Shown one piece after another: positions 27,294 to 36,899 of a stretch of DNA of 64,000 bases; positions within the stretch are counted from its first letter, which is position 1; each line of letters opens with the position of its first letter. A model generated the notes under the pieces. It was given only the letters and a program-made list of their open reading frames with translations, made no database searches and was not told the origin of the DNA. The position numbers were made by a program, and so were the translations under genes. Source of the DNA: an uncultured Roseibium sp. (GTDB lineage: Bacteria > Pseudomonadota > Alphaproteobacteria > Rhizobiales > Stappiaceae). The stretch covers positions 248,001-312,000 of the forward strand of contig NZ_CANMNP010000004.1 in assembly GCF_947499295.1 (NCBI RefSeq), given 5' to 3'.

Positions 27294-27317
27294 ACCCCGC
27301 TGATCAGCGGGGTTTTT
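27294..27317 (+). terminator. Rho-independent terminator
   Basis: Perfect palindrome CCCCGCTGATCAGCGGGG followed by TTTTT, about 60 nt after the unrecognised 200-residue gene. Confidence 0.88.
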
Positions 27318-27389
27318 CCGTTTGAACTTATCTAGATTGCGTTGGCACAGACAATGTGCCTAAAGGTCAGCAGCAACGGGAGAAACCTG

Positions 27390-27692
27390 ATGATTACCTG
27401 TTACATCAAGTATGAGATCAATCCGGCGAAGCTCAAAGATTTTGAAGAATATGCGCGGATGTGGATCCCGCTCGTGGAAAAATTCGGCGGCACACACCAC
27501 GGCTATTATCTACCGTATGAAAGCCCAAGCGATCTTGCAGTGTGTCTCTTTTCCTTCCCCTCTCTGGCCGAGTACGAAGTCTATCGTGCCGAAAGCATGA
27601 AGGATGCGGACTGCCAAAAGGCATTTCAGTTCGCGGAGGACACAGCCTGCATAAGGCGCTACGACCGCCACTTCCTGCGCCCGGTGACCTGA
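27390..27692 (+). CDS. NIPSNAP-family protein
   Basis: A 100-residue ferredoxin-fold dimeric alpha/beta-barrel protein: MITCYIKYEINPAKLKDFEE, then FGGTHHGYYLP and a Tyr/Glu-rich second half (YEVYRAESMKDADC). These features fit bacterial NIPSNAP proteins. ATG 27390 is preceded by GGGAG; a longer frame from 27342 has no good ribosome site. Biochemical role unknown. Confidence 0.82.
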   Translation: MITCYIKYEINPAKLKDFEEYARMWIPLVEKFGGTHHGYYLPYESPSDLAVCLFSFPSLAEYEVYRAESMKDADCQKAFQFAEDTACIRRYDRHFLRPVT

Positions 27693-27706
27693 AATCAGCA
27701 AAACCC

Positions 27707-27761
27707 GCAGTCATTCGCGAATGACTGCTGTCCCGGGTTTGCCCCGGGACCTCATGTTTTT
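27707..27761. repeat. Tandem palindromes, REP-like intergenic element
   Basis: A perfect 22-nt palindrome (27707-27728, arms GCAGTCATTCG/CGAATGACTGC) is directly followed by a second hairpin GTCCCGGG-tttgc-CCCGGGAC (27730-27750) and later a short T run. It sits between convergent genes and may terminate both, or be a member of an intergenic repeat family. Confidence 0.6.
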
Positions 27762-27811
27762 CCGGTCATAGCCACTGCGTGAAAGCCACCTGGCAGAAAC
27801 AGCCCGCTTGA

Positions 27812-28855
27812 TCAGGCCTTCTTCAGGTAAGCAACCAGAATATCCAATGCGGCTTGAAGGTCCGACTTATGGATCATTTCGGTGACCGTGTGGATGTAGC
27901 GCGTACCGACGACGATCCCGACAGCCTTGGCTCCGGCTGCGGCCTGCTGGGCAGCAGCGCCGTCCTGGCCACCGGCCGCCAGCATCGTGCGCTGGAACGG
28001 GACTTTTTCTTTTTCCGCCAGCGCCTCAAATTCCTTCACCAGATCCCGGTCGGCAATGAAACTTGAATCCTTCACATGAAGGCCAAAACCCGCGCCCTGA
28101 ACCGTGGTCCGATCCTGCTCCGGAACGCCCGGTGTATCGCAGGAAAGGGTCGTATCTATGCCAAGGCCGATATCGGGCTTTATGGCAAAAGACGCGGTGC
28201 GCGCTCCACGCAGACCAACCTCTTCCTGACAGGTGAAGGCAACGTGGATTTCACAGGCATGCTTGACTTTGCCCAGTCCCTTGATCGCCTCAATACCCAG
28301 CCAGCAGGCAATGCGGTTGTCGAGCGCTTTTGAGACGATCTTGTCACCGATTTCAATCAAAGGTTCGTCCATGGTGACCATGTCACCTACCTTGATGACG
28401 TCCTTGGTCTTTTCTCCAAGGCCAAGATCAATCACAAATTCCTTGGGTTCCGGAATCTTTTTGCGTTCTTCCGGCGAAGAAATGTGGATCGGTTTGCCAC
28501 CCGGGTTCATCACGCCCTTGTAGTCACCCTCATCGGTGGACACGAGCACGCGCCTGGAGAACAGGTTGCGCGCGTCAAATCCTCCAACCGGCTGGACATG
28601 CGCGAAGCCCTTGTCGGTGACATGAGAGACCAGAAACCCGATCTCGTCCATATGACAGAGCAGCATGACCTTCTTCGGATCGCCCTTCTTCGAGGCCTTG
28701 CGACTGTTCCGCTTGCACAGAAGCGAGCCCATGGGATCGACCGTCACTTCGTCGAACAGATCCTTGATTTCGGCCTGGATCAAGTCGCGAACGCGGTGTT
28801 CGTGACCCGGCACACCCGGTGTTTCACAAAGGTTGCGGAGCAGTTCGATATTCAT
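27812..28855 (-). CDS. M42-family metallo-aminopeptidase
   Basis: A 347-residue co-catalytic metallopeptidase (FrvX/PepA-like). Ligands and catalytic residues are in VMLLCHMDEIGFL (His/Asp), ALDNRIACWLG (bridging Asp), FTCQEEVGLRGAR (catalytic Glu pair) and GLGIDTTLSCD (Asp), with a late His in TRYIHTVTEMIH. Such enzymes form large cytosolic dodecamers that trim peptides. A single gene. Confidence 0.92.
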   Translation of the reverse strand: MNIELLRNLCETPGVPGHEHRVRDLIQAEIKDLFDEVTVDPMGSLLCKRNSRKASKKGDPKKVMLLCHMDEIGFLVSHVTDKGFAHVQPVGGFDARNLFSRRVLVSTDEGDYKGVMNPGGKPIHISSPEERKKIPEPKEFVIDLGLGEKTKDVIKVGDMVTMDEPLIEIGDKIVSKALDNRIACWLGIEAIKGLGKVKHACEIHVAFTCQEEVGLRGARTASFAIKPDIGLGIDTTLSCDTPGVPEQDRTTVQGAGFGLHVKDSSFIADRDLVKEFEALAEKEKVPFQRTMLAAGGQDGAAAQQAAAGAKAVGIVVGTRYIHTVTEMIHKSDLQAALDILVAYLKKA

Positions 28856-29155
28856 GGGGCATCCTGTCGGGGTTGATTTCCGGATCCAATCCTATGCCAA
28901 AATCCCCACACGGATAAAGAGCATAAGCGGCAAGAAACAGCGTAAAGCAGTAAAATAGACCTGACTTTTTTGAAGATAACCCCTGCTACGCCTTAACTGA
29001 TTGGTCGTCAAATTCGCAATTTCGAACACGCAGTTTGTGCTTTGCCATTGCGGTGTCGTATTTTATCGCGAAAAATTGTTCCTAGATAAAAAAGACGCCT
29101 ATCGCTTCTGCGAAAAGACGTAGCCCCTTTCGATTAGACCACTCGGGGACGGATC

Positions 29156-30241
29156 ATGGCCCAGAAAAAACGTTTTATTCTCTCTATAGATGGCGGCGGT
29201 GTCCGCGGCCTTATTCCATTGCGTATTCTTGAAACGCTTGAAAACAGGCTTAACCAGCGCGGTGTCGGCGCGGGCTTGCACAAGGTTTTCGACCTGATGG
29301 CAGGCACCTCCACCGGCGGCTTGATTGCCGCAGGTTTGAGTGCACCGCGTCCTGGTGGCAGCATGGGTGAAGCCGCAGCGACGATTGCCGAGCTCAGAGC
29401 GTTCTACGAACGCGACGCGCGCGATATCTTCAACAACTCGATTACGACACGACTGGCGCGAGCCGTCACCAACCCTTATGGCCTTTTTGATGAGACCTAT
29501 GATGCACGGCCGCTTGAAAAGCTCCTGAAAGAGCGCTTCGGATGGACCTCCATGGCCAGTGCACTCACAAAGCTGGTTCTGACAGCTTACGACATCGAAC
29601 AGCGCAAGGCCGTATTCATGACCAACGGGCTGGAGGAAAATGGCAGTCGTCCCGACGACTACTATTTCTGGCAGGCTGTGCGCGCGACCACGGCAGCGCC
29701 TTCCTTCTTTGAGCCCGCCAAGGTTGAAAACCTGACCCGCAAGCGAGATGAAGCGCTCGTCGATGGCGGCGTCTTCATGAACGACCCGGCCGTTGCCGCC
29801 TATCTCGAGGCACGCAAGATCGGGTGGGATCAGGATGAGATCGTCATTCTGTCGCTCGGGACCGGTAAAGCGCCCGAAAGGCCCTTCCCTTATAAGGAAG
29901 CCATCGGCTGGGGAGGCCTTGGCTGGATGCAGCCCTCAAAAGGTGTGCCGATCCTGTCGATCTTCTCCGACGGACAGAGCCAGACCGCAGCCTATCAGGC
30001 GGCACATCTGTTCGGTGATCTGCCGAATGTCACCTATTACCGACTGAATGCGGAACTCGCGCCGGACGGCGAAGACATGGACAACGCCCGGCCCGGCAAC
30101 ATCATTGCCCTGAACGGCGCAGCCGACGTTGTCATTCGTGACAACACGATATTCCTCGATGAATTTGCCGACATGTTGAAAGAGCACGCGGAAAGCAGGG
30201 AAACGGATGCAGGACCGGCCGAATTAGTGCATGCTGCCTGA
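29156..30241 (+). CDS. Patatin-like phospholipase
   Basis: A 361-residue patatin-family lipase. The oxyanion hole is in LSIDGGGVRGLIPL (~10-23), the nucleophile Ser in GTSTGG (~49-54) and the catalytic Asp in VDGGVFMNDPA. The region is like CapV-type bacterial patatins in length and layout, but no CD-NTase, Cap2 or Cap3 gene is nearby, so a CBASS role is not supported. The 300-bp upstream spacer is AT-rich with no gene; GGGGACGG precedes the ATG. Confidence 0.9.
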   Translation: MAQKKRFILSIDGGGVRGLIPLRILETLENRLNQRGVGAGLHKVFDLMAGTSTGGLIAAGLSAPRPGGSMGEAAATIAELRAFYERDARDIFNNSITTRLARAVTNPYGLFDETYDARPLEKLLKERFGWTSMASALTKLVLTAYDIEQRKAVFMTNGLEENGSRPDDYYFWQAVRATTAAPSFFEPAKVENLTRKRDEALVDGGVFMNDPAVAAYLEARKIGWDQDEIVILSLGTGKAPERPFPYKEAIGWGGLGWMQPSKGVPILSIFSDGQSQTAAYQAAHLFGDLPNVTYYRLNAELAPDGEDMDNARPGNIIALNGAADVVIRDNTIFLDEFADMLKEHAESRETDAGPAELVHAA

Positions 30242-30327
30242 AGCAAAAGGTGGAACCGGGCGCCGGAAACCCCTCCGGCGTGCACTGGCTCCACAAAGGC
30301 ATTGATGCACGAGGTTCCAAAGTGGTC

Positions 30328-31410
30328 ATGGACTGGAGACCGGCAGCCAACAAATTGAGTCCTGCAATCGCCGCATGCGCAGGAGCTCTATTATTCGTTC
30401 TGTCGACCCCGGCGCTGGCGGCCGTTGTCCCTGTTCCAGCCGTCAAACCGGCAACCGCTGACAAGTCGCACTATTCACCGAGCCTGAAGGTCATTGCGGG
30501 CACGCCTGTGCCCGCACGAAAGCGCGCCGTTCCTGAAGGTTACATTGCCAGCAAACCCGAACTGGTGCTTTATCCCGATTTTCCGGCCAAGAACTATTTC
30601 GGAGCCGCGAACGGTCCGGCCTCATTGAAGGCACGTGCCATAGGCTCTTACGCGAAAGGTTGTCTTGCCGGCGGGACGGTCCTGCCCGCCGACGGTCCGA
30701 CATGGCAGGCCATGCGACTTTCCAGGAACCGTAACTGGGGTCACCCTGAACTGGTCGCCTACCTGAAGGATCTCGCCGCAGATGCACCAAAGGTCGGCTG
30801 GAACGGCCTCTTGGTTGGTGATCTGGCACAGCCTCGAGGTGGACCTATGCTGTCCGGTCATGCAAGCCATCAGATCGGCCTGGATGCCGATATCTGGCTG
30901 AGAGAAATGCCCAACCGGCGCCTGAGCGCTGAAGAGCGTGAACAGATCTCGGCAATCTCCATGTTGAAAGGTCCACTGGATGTCAAAGGCGCCGATCGCC
31001 GTGTCGATCCGAACAAATGGACTGACGTTCACGCTCGGCTGATCCGCCGGGCCGCATCCGACAAGCGCGTCGCCCGTATTTTCGTCAATCCGACGATCAA
31101 GAAGGCCTTGTGCGAATTTGAAAAAGGAAAGAACCGGGCTTGGCTTCGAAAAGTTCGGCCTTGGTGGGGACACCATTATCATTTCCATGTGCGGCTATCG
31201 TGCCCGGCCGGCAGTGTCGGGTGCAAAAATCAGAACCCGCCGCCACCCGGCGATGGCTGTGGCGAACATCTGACCTATTGGTTGTCCGATGAACCCTGGG
31301 TACCGAAAAACCCGCCCAAGAAAGGCGAAAAGCCGAAGGTCGTGAAAAAGCGGCCGATGGCATTGGCCGCTCTTCCCAAGGACTGCCGGACAGTGCTGAA
31401 AGCAGACTAG
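30328..31410 (+). CDS. mepA: Penicillin-insensitive murein endopeptidase MepA
   Basis: About 360 residues: a signal peptide (to ~STPALA), then a Pro/Lys-rich linker and a LAS-type Zn peptidase domain. Zn ligands and catalytic residues are in LSGHASHQIGLDADIW (His and Asp) and WGHHYHFHVRLSCP (His pair). It cleaves the D-Ala-meso-DAP cross-link in the periplasm. A GTG at 30322 with GAGG 7 nt upstream is an equally good start. It is longer than E. coli MepA because of the N-terminal linker and a Lys/Pro-rich C-terminal tail. Confidence 0.9.
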   Translation: MDWRPAANKLSPAIAACAGALLFVLSTPALAAVVPVPAVKPATADKSHYSPSLKVIAGTPVPARKRAVPEGYIASKPELVLYPDFPAKNYFGAANGPASLKARAIGSYAKGCLAGGTVLPADGPTWQAMRLSRNRNWGHPELVAYLKDLAADAPKVGWNGLLVGDLAQPRGGPMLSGHASHQIGLDADIWLREMPNRRLSAEEREQISAISMLKGPLDVKGADRRVDPNKWTDVHARLIRRAASDKRVARIFVNPTIKKALCEFEKGKNRAWLRKVRPWWGHHYHFHVRLSCPAGSVGCKNQNPPPPGDGCGEHLTYWLSDEPWVPKNPPKKGEKPKVVKKRPMALAALPKDCRTVLKAD

Positions 31411-31928
31411 CGTTCCGGAGCTGGCGCCTTTTCATCGAGCACCTTTGTCAGAAACACCAGATCCAACCAGCGTCCGAATTTGGTTCCGATCTGCGGCAAG
31501 TGTCCTGTGACTTCAAAACCGAGCGCATGGTGCAGTCCAATAGACGCTGCATTGTCACCGTCAACCACGCCGACCAGTACATGATATCCATTTGCCGTTG
31601 CCGTCGAGATCAGCTGCTTCAGAAGCGTGCGTCCAACTCCCTGTCTTTGCACCTTCGGATCAACATAAACCGTGTGCTCGGCCGTCAGACGGTAGCCCTC
31701 CTTGGCGCGGAAAGATCCGTAACTGGCAAAACCGGCGACGCTGCCCGCTTCCGTTTCCGCCACCAACACAGGCAGACCTTCCAGTTGGCGGCTTTCAAAC
31801 CAGCTGGTCCGTTCTTCCAGGGTTTCTTCCTGCGTTGTCCAGGCAGCCGTAGTCTCTCTGACGGCGTGATTGTAAAGCGCGAGGATGTCGGGAAGGTCTT
31901 TCGGGTCGGCATTGCGAATTTTCATCAT
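31407..31928 (-). CDS. GNAT N-acetyltransferase, phosphinothricin/methionine-sulfoximine type
   Basis: About 173 residues. The PAT-type start MKIRNADPKDLPDILALYNH, EHTVYVDPKVQRQGVGRTLL (acetyl-CoA pyrophosphate loop Q/RxxGxG) and NAASIGLHHALGFEVTGHLP are those of the family that acetylates L-amino acid analogues such as phosphinothricin, methionine sulfone or sulfoximine. An upstream in-frame ATG at 31937 is an alternative start. It overlaps the mepA stop by 4 nt on the opposite strand. Confidence 0.88.
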   Translation of the reverse strand: MMKIRNADPKDLPDILALYNHAVRETTAAWTTQEETLEERTSWFESRQLEGLPVLVAETEAGSVAGFASYGSFRAKEGYRLTAEHTVYVDPKVQRQGVGRTLLKQLISTATANGYHVLVGVVDGDNAASIGLHHALGFEVTGHLPQIGTKFGRWLDLVFLTKVLDEKAPAPER

Positions 31929-32169
31929 CGATCTCATGTCTTTTTCGTGCGTATTCCCGCACTGCGCGGCCATTAAAGCCATAGTCTGGCACAGCGACAG
32001 ACACATCATGTTTTGGACGCTCTTGCTGCCGTCAATTCACGTATTGACGGCGGTTTGCATTGAATGGTGCTTCAAGGAAAAAGTTGATCGTTAAAAAACC
32101 AACCGATTTCGGCGCTCAAAGTCCTCAATCCACTAGGCGAAATCGAATTGCAGTGGTAAAGGGGCGGCC

Positions 32170-33975
32170 ATGACGACGAAGACGCTTTCCAACATCAGAA
32201 ACTTTTCCATCGTAGCCCATATTGATCATGGCAAGTCGACTCTGGCTGACCGGCTGATCCAGATGACCGGCACGATGACCGATCGGGAAATGACCGAACA
32301 GGTCCTCGATTCCATGGATATCGAGCGAGAGCGCGGCATCACGATCAAGGCGCAGACGGTTCGGCTCATTTACAATGCCAAGGACGGCGAGCAATACACG
32401 CTGAACCTGATCGATACACCCGGCCACGTGGACTTTGCCTATGAAGTCTCCAGATCCCTGGCTGCCTGTGAAGGCTCATTGCTGGTGGTCGATGCGTCTC
32501 AGGGCGTTGAGGCCCAGACTCTTGCCAACGTCTATCAGGCCATCGACAACGACCACGAGATCGTCACCGTCCTGAACAAGATCGATCTGCCTGCTGCCGA
32601 ACCTGATCGCATCAAGGAGCAGATTGAGGACGTGATCGGTATCGACGCGTCGGAAGCCTGCATGATTTCGGCCAAGACCGGTCTTGGTGTCGAAGATGTT
32701 CTGGAAGCCATCGTTCAGAAGCTTCCAGCACCGCAAGGCGATCCGGATGACACGCTCAAGGCGATGTTGGTCGACAGCTGGTACGACACCTATCTCGGTG
32801 TGATGGTCCTTGTGCGCATCATCAATGGTTCGCTCAAAAAAGGCCAGAAGATCAAGATGATGGGAACTGGCGCGTCTTACGACGTCGACAGGGTCGGTGC
32901 CATGACGCCGAAGTTCCTTCAGGTCGAAGAACTGAAAGCCGGTGAAATCGGCGTTCTTACCGGCTCGATCAAGGAAGTTGCCGATACGCGCGTCGGTGAC
33001 ACCATCACGCTCGACAAGAAACCCTGCGCTGAACCACTTCCAGGCTTCAAACCGGCGCAACCGGTCGTCTTCTGCGGGCTTTTCCCGGTTGATGCCAATG
33101 ACTTTGAGGACCTGCGCGCAGCAATGGGCAAACTGCGCCTCAACGACGCCAGCTTCTCTTTCGAGATGGAAACCTCAGCCGCACTCGGCTTTGGTTTTCG
33201 CTGCGGCTTCCTCGGGCTGCTGCACCTGGAGATCATCCAGGAGCGTTTGTCGCGCGAATTCAACCTCGATCTGATCGCAACCGCACCGTCCGTTGTCTAC
33301 CAGATTTCCCTGACCGACGGATCGCAGCTGGATCTGCACAACCCGGCCGACATGCCGGACATCGTGAAAATCTCCGAGATCAGTGAACCGTGGATCCGCG
33401 CGACCATCATGACACCGGACGACTACCTTGGTGGCATCTTGAAACTTTGTCAGGAGCGTCGCGGCATTCAGGTCGAACTGTCATATGTCGGTTCTCGAGC
33501 CATGGTCGCTTACGACCTGCCGCTCAATGAAGTCGTGTTCGACTTCTACGACCGATTGAAATCGATCTCGAAGGGCTACGCCTCCTTCGACTATCAGTTG
33601 TCCGACTATCGGGCAGGCGATCTCGTGAAGATGTCCATCCTCGTCAACGAGGAACCGGTCGACGCGCTTTCGGTTCTGGTACACCGCAGTCAGGCCGATC
33701 GGCGTGGGCGGGCGATGTGCGAAAAGCTGAAAGAGCTGATCCCGCGGCACATGTTCAAGATTCCCATTCAGGCGGCGATCGGAGGCAGGGTCATTGCCCG
33801 CGAAACCATCTCCGCCATGCGCAAGGATGTGACGGCCAAGTGTTACGGCGGCGATGCCACACGCAAGCGCAAGCTCCTGGAAAAGCAGAAGGCCGGCAAG
33901 AAGAAGATGCGCCAGTTCGGCAAGGTAGAAATTCCGCAGGACGCCTTCATCCAGGCCCTGAAGATGGAAGAGTGA
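32170..33975 (+). CDS. lepA: Elongation factor 4 (LepA)
   Basis: A 601-residue translational GTPase, full family length. G1 is [14 protein letters not shown], the switch region [12 protein letters not shown]3 DTPGHVDF, G4 [12 protein letters not shown] and G5 SAKTGLG. The LepA-specific C-terminal domain ends in [20 protein letters not shown]. It acts on ribosomes, promoting back-translocation or assembly under stress. A single gene. Confidence 0.98.
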   Translation: MTTKTLSNIRNFSIVAHIDHGKSTLADRLIQMTGTMTDREMTEQVLDSMDIERERGITIKAQTVRLIYNAKDGEQYTLNLIDTPGHVDFAYEVSRSLAACEGSLLVVDASQGVEAQTLANVYQAIDNDHEIVTVLNKIDLPAAEPDRIKEQIEDVIGIDASEACMISAKTGLGVEDVLEAIVQKLPAPQGDPDDTLKAMLVDSWYDTYLGVMVLVRIINGSLKKGQKIKMMGTGASYDVDRVGAMTPKFLQVEELKAGEIGVLTGSIKEVADTRVGDTITLDKKPCAEPLPGFKPAQPVVFCGLFPVDANDFEDLRAAMGKLRLNDASFSFEMETSAALGFGFRCGFLGLLHLEIIQERLSREFNLDLIATAPSVVYQISLTDGSQLDLHNPADMPDIVKISEISEPWIRATIMTPDDYLGGILKLCQERRGIQVELSYVGSRAMVAYDLPLNEVVFDFYDRLKSISKGYASFDYQLSDYRAGDLVKMSILVNEEPVDALSVLVHRSQADRRGRAMCEKLKELIPRHMFKIPIQAAIGGRVIARETISAMRKDVTAKCYGGDATRKRKLLEKQKAGKKKMRQFGKVEIPQDAFIQALKMEE

Positions 33976-34083
33976 GAAAGCGGCTGGTTTTCTAGGTTGC
34001 CAATGTTCCAGTGATACTTTGGCGACTTTCGAACGCGCGGGCGCCGCATCGGTTGCTGGCCCGCCCCTAAAAATACGGCCCGC

Positions 34084-34920
34084 TCATGCAGTCCGAAACG
34101 CTTTCAGAATCGCAGAACCGATTGCTGCTTTATCCCGGCTATAGAGGGCCATCCTTGTCTTGGGCAGCTTTGGAAGCTGATATTCCGCGCCGACATCCCG
34201 GCAACCATCCGGTACGTTGCGCTTGTCGAGACAAGCTATGCCGAGGCCTGAACTGACAGCCGCCTGAACAGCACTGACACCTGTGCCGATAAAGGCGTCC
34301 TCAAACCCGACGGCCGCAGTGTTCAAAGCAGTTGTTGCAAGCTGTCTCAAAGCGCAACTGCTGGCCAATGCCACCAGTGGCAAGTTGCTACCCGCTTCCC
34401 ATTGAAAGTCGTTCGCAGCCGTCCAGACCAGTTCTTCCTCAAAAGCTGTCTGACCCGTAGCCTCAACATCTTCAAAGCGCACCAAGACGGCATTGAAAAG
34501 ACCCGACTTGTAGTCGCGAAAAAGTCTGCCAGATAACCCAACCGTGACATGCCAGCGACACTCCGGCAGTTCGTGACTGAGTTTCGCGATGATCTCTGGA
34601 AGCCGCGCTCCGGCTGCATGATCGCTGATGCCCAACAAAACCTGTTTGGGTGTGTCCTTGCCGTTGACCCGCGATATCACCCGATCGTGCAATTCGATCA
34701 AATCGCGTGCATCGTTCAAAAACCTTGTCCCGAATGGGGTCAACTGAACAGACCGCGGAGAGCGTGCAAGCAGTGTATCGCCAAGCCGCTCTTCCAACTT
34801 CTTGATCTTGACGCTGACAGCCGACTGGCTCGCACCGGTCAACGAGCCTGCCTTTGTGAAACTGTTGGTTTCGGCAACGCCAATAAAAGCCCGAAGAAGG
34901 TCAGGGTCCAAATCAGTCAT
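34084..34920 (-). CDS. LysR-family regulator, divergent from a tautomerase gene
   Basis: A 278-residue LysR protein. The winged helix-turn-helix at ~5-62 reads LLRAFIGVAETNSFTKAG ... SQSAVSVKIKKLEERLG, followed by a shortened effector domain. A 104-bp AT-rich spacer separates it from the divergent tautomerase gene, the usual arrangement for a LysR activator and its target. Confidence 0.9.
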   Translation of the reverse strand: MTDLDPDLLRAFIGVAETNSFTKAGSLTGASQSAVSVKIKKLEERLGDTLLARSPRSVQLTPFGTRFLNDARDLIELHDRVISRVNGKDTPKQVLLGISDHAAGARLPEIIAKLSHELPECRWHVTVGLSGRLFRDYKSGLFNAVLVRFEDVEATGQTAFEEELVWTAANDFQWEAGSNLPLVALASSCALRQLATTALNTAAVGFEDAFIGTGVSAVQAAVSSGLGIACLDKRNVPDGCRDVGAEYQLPKLPKTRMALYSRDKAAIGSAILKAFRTA

Positions 34921-35024
34921 AGCTCTATTCTATTTTCGAATTTTAAATATATCAAAGATTTGTTTTGTTTATCTTTAGCTGCCGGTTAGCGTCCTCTTGT
35001 TGCCGCAAACACTTGGAGGTTGAT

Positions 35025-35426
35025 ATGCCGCTCACCCAGATTTCCATCCGCAAGGGCTCAAAGACCGAGGCTCAAAAGCGCACGATTTTCAACGAGATCT
35101 ATACGTCGATGCGTGAGACGTTCAATGTGCCGGAAGATGATCGGTTCATGACATTGAGTGAACACGCAGCCGAGGATTTTGTCTTTGGCCGGCACTATAT
35201 GAATATCGCCCGGTCCGACGATCTTATCTTGATCCGGCTGACCGTGAGCGACACGCGCAACACCGGGCAGAAACAAGCGCTCTTCAAGCGAATTGCCGAC
35301 AGTTTGGAGCGCGAACTGGGCGTACGTCCGGAAGATGTCTTTATCAGTCTGGTTGAATCCAAATCGGAAAACTGGTCGTTCGGACATGGCATAGCGCAAT
35401 ATGCAGAAAAAGTGCCTCAGACCTGA
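35025..35426 (+). CDS. Tautomerase-superfamily protein
   Basis: A 133-residue protein with the catalytic Pro directly after the start Met (MPLTQISIRKGSK), a beta-alpha-beta duplication, and QKQALFKRIADSLERELGV in the second half. The layout matches the malonate-semialdehyde-decarboxylase-like (MSAD) group. GGAGG lies just before ATG 35025. Substrate unknown; probably controlled by the divergent LysR protein. Confidence 0.85.
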   Translation: MPLTQISIRKGSKTEAQKRTIFNEIYTSMRETFNVPEDDRFMTLSEHAAEDFVFGRHYMNIARSDDLILIRLTVSDTRNTGQKQALFKRIADSLERELGVRPEDVFISLVESKSENWSFGHGIAQYAEKVPQT

Positions 35427-35452
35427 GAGGCCAAGGAAGGGCGGCCGCGGGG

Positions 35453-36052
35453 TTAGTCAACAGTCACCACCTTGCCAGTAATTGCTCCTTCAACACACTT
35501 GGCGTAGGCAAGACCAACCCTTCTGGACGAGACAGGATCGTGGCCCGGAAACCAGGCACCATATTTGCCGGCGGAGACGTCAAGCAAACCCGGGCTCACC
35601 ACATTCAGACGCAGGTTCCTCGGCAAATCGATAGCCGCTGAAGTCACGAACCCGGCGAGGGCTCCGTTGGCAGTTGCCGCGCCCACTCCCATACGAACAG
35701 GATCGCGATCCAGAATGCCACTCGTCAATGTAAAGGACCCTCCGTCGCGGACCGTCTCCAAGCCGGAAAGAACGAGGCTGATTTGAGTCAGCACCTTGTT
35801 TTCCAGACCATAACGAAACATGTCCGTCGTCATGTCGTTCACACGTCCGAATTCCACCTCACCTGCGGCCGAGATGACAGCATCGACGGGACCAACTTGC
35901 CGATACATCGCCCTGATGCTGTCTCCGGAGGTCAAATCGACTTGAATATCGCCGGATGAGCGCCCGGCGGAAACGACATCATGGCGCGCAGCGAGCTCTG
36001 CATGTGCGGCTTTGCCAACGTCTCCGGATGCACCGATCAGAATGATCTTCAT
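35453..36052 (-). CDS. Short SDR-type oxidoreductase
   Basis: A 199-residue Rossmann protein: cofactor loop IGASGDVGKAAHAE, VISAAGEVEFGRV in place of NNAG, and no classical YxxxK. The active-site area reads GVGAATANGALAGFV, as in the short atypical SDRs (YoxD/YciK-like "short chain dehydrogenase", ~200 residues). Its start overlaps the stop of the MerR gene upstream (ATGA), so the two are one operon. Confidence 0.82.
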   Translation of the reverse strand: MKIILIGASGDVGKAAHAELAARHDVVSAGRSSGDIQVDLTSGDSIRAMYRQVGPVDAVISAAGEVEFGRVNDMTTDMFRYGLENKVLTQISLVLSGLETVRDGGSFTLTSGILDRDPVRMGVGAATANGALAGFVTSAAIDLPRNLRLNVVSPGLLDVSAGKYGAWFPGHDPVSSRRVGLAYAKCVEGAITGKVVTVD

Positions 36053-36417
36053 GAAAGACCTCCTTCAATTTTCGCATATGTGGCAATCTTGTAGGCCAGC
36101 ACTTCTTCGCATCGGTTCAGATCAAGCCGACGCTGTTGGAGACGCTTCTCATGTTTCAGCAAGACTTCCTTGCGCTCCCCAATGGTCGTCCCACCTTGAC
36201 GGTAGAGAGCCGCAAAACGCTGCATCTCCTTCATCGGCATTCCGGTTTTTCGGAGCCAGTACAGCAGTGTTAGCCATTCGACGTTTTCGCCCGTAAACTG
36301 GCGCAAGCCGTCAGGGCCACGTTCGATTGCCGGAACGAGCCCGGATTTTTCGTAGTATCTGATTGTAGCCGCGCTCAAGCCTGACTTCGCCGATGCTTCC
36401 GATATCCTCATGTCCAT
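36049..36417 (-). CDS. MerR-family transcriptional regulator
   Basis: About 122 residues. The MerR helix-turn-helix (MRISEASAKSGLSAATIRYY EKSGLVP, residues ~3-30) is followed by a dimerising helix with GMPMKEMQRFAALYRQG. There is no cysteine cluster for metals, so it probably senses an organic or redox signal. ATG 36417 or 36411 could be the start. Co-transcribed with the short SDR, its likely target. Confidence 0.88.
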   Translation of the reverse strand: MDMRISEASAKSGLSAATIRYYEKSGLVPAIERGPDGLRQFTGENVEWLTLLYWLRKTGMPMKEMQRFAALYRQGGTTIGERKEVLLKHEKRLQQRRLDLNRCEEVLAYKIATYAKIEGGLS

Positions 36418-36524
36418 CACCCTTTGGATTTGCAAAAACCCTACCGGGTTGAAGTCACTCCAAGTCAAGCGCTTTAGGCATAAAACGAAAATCGGCTGCG
36501 GATTGAGCTATCGGCAAAACCAGA

Positions 36525-36620
36525 AACGGCGCCGGATCGGATCCAGGCGCCGTTATCAGTGTTTCCAACCGGCCCGTTGGGGCCGATCAAGTTTTGTTTC
36601 GACCGGCGTTTCAGCCGGTC
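36525..36620. repeat. Two GC-rich hairpins in the spacer before the small 45-residue gene
   Basis: AACGGCGCC...GGCGCCGTT (36525-36533 with 36546-36554) and GACCGGC...GCCGGTC (36601-36620). Neither has a good T run. The second lies just downstream (minus strand) of the 45-residue gene and may still serve as its transcript end. Confidence 0.4.
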
Positions 36621-36628
36621 GGTTGCGA

Positions 36629-36766
36629 TTATAGCCTGTTGAGCGGCAAGTCTGCCAATTCACGCTGGCTCATACGCTGGATCGCCGGATGGGAGAGCGG
36701 GTCGGTCCGGTCGTAAGCGGAAGCTGGCCGTGCTCTGAATTGGCGTCGCATAAACAGTTTCATCAT
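36629..36766 (-). CDS. Small protein, 45 residues, C-terminal MSxRELADLPL motif
   Basis: A short gene with GGAGAC upstream of ATGATG. Residues 1-15 are basic (MKLFMRRQFRARPA) and 29-45 read IQRMSQRELADLPLNRL. The tail recalls the small alphaproteobacterial DUF1127-like proteins (…MSxRELxDxGL…), but the first half differs. Those proteins have been linked to RNA turnover or phosphate/carbon stress; any role here is inference. It is divergent from a LysR gene 133 bp away. Confidence 0.6.
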   Translation of the reverse strand: MMKLFMRRQFRARPASAYDRTDPLSHPAIQRMSQRELADLPLNRL

Positions 36767-36863
36767 GAGTTTAAGTCTCCTTTTTATTGTTTTTCTCATC
36801 GCCAAATCCTTCTTTTGAATTTAGCTTGACTTCATATATAGACTCAGAAACTCGATAAATAAA

Positions 36864-36890
36864 TCGACTTTTTGTGAAGTTCAGTATAGT
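36864..36890 (+). promoter_or_regulatory. Probable promoter of a leaderless LysR transcript
   Basis: TCGACT (36864) and TATAGT (36885-36890) are 15 nt apart. A start of transcription near 36897 would leave only a few nucleotides before ATG 36900, and no Shine-Dalgarno precedes that ATG. Confidence 0.35.
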
Positions 36891-36899
36891 TTTTCTAAA

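Noticed and set aside
29156-30241. CBASS anti-phage operon
   Set aside because: Only a patatin is present; no CD-NTase or ancillary Cap genes lie nearby.
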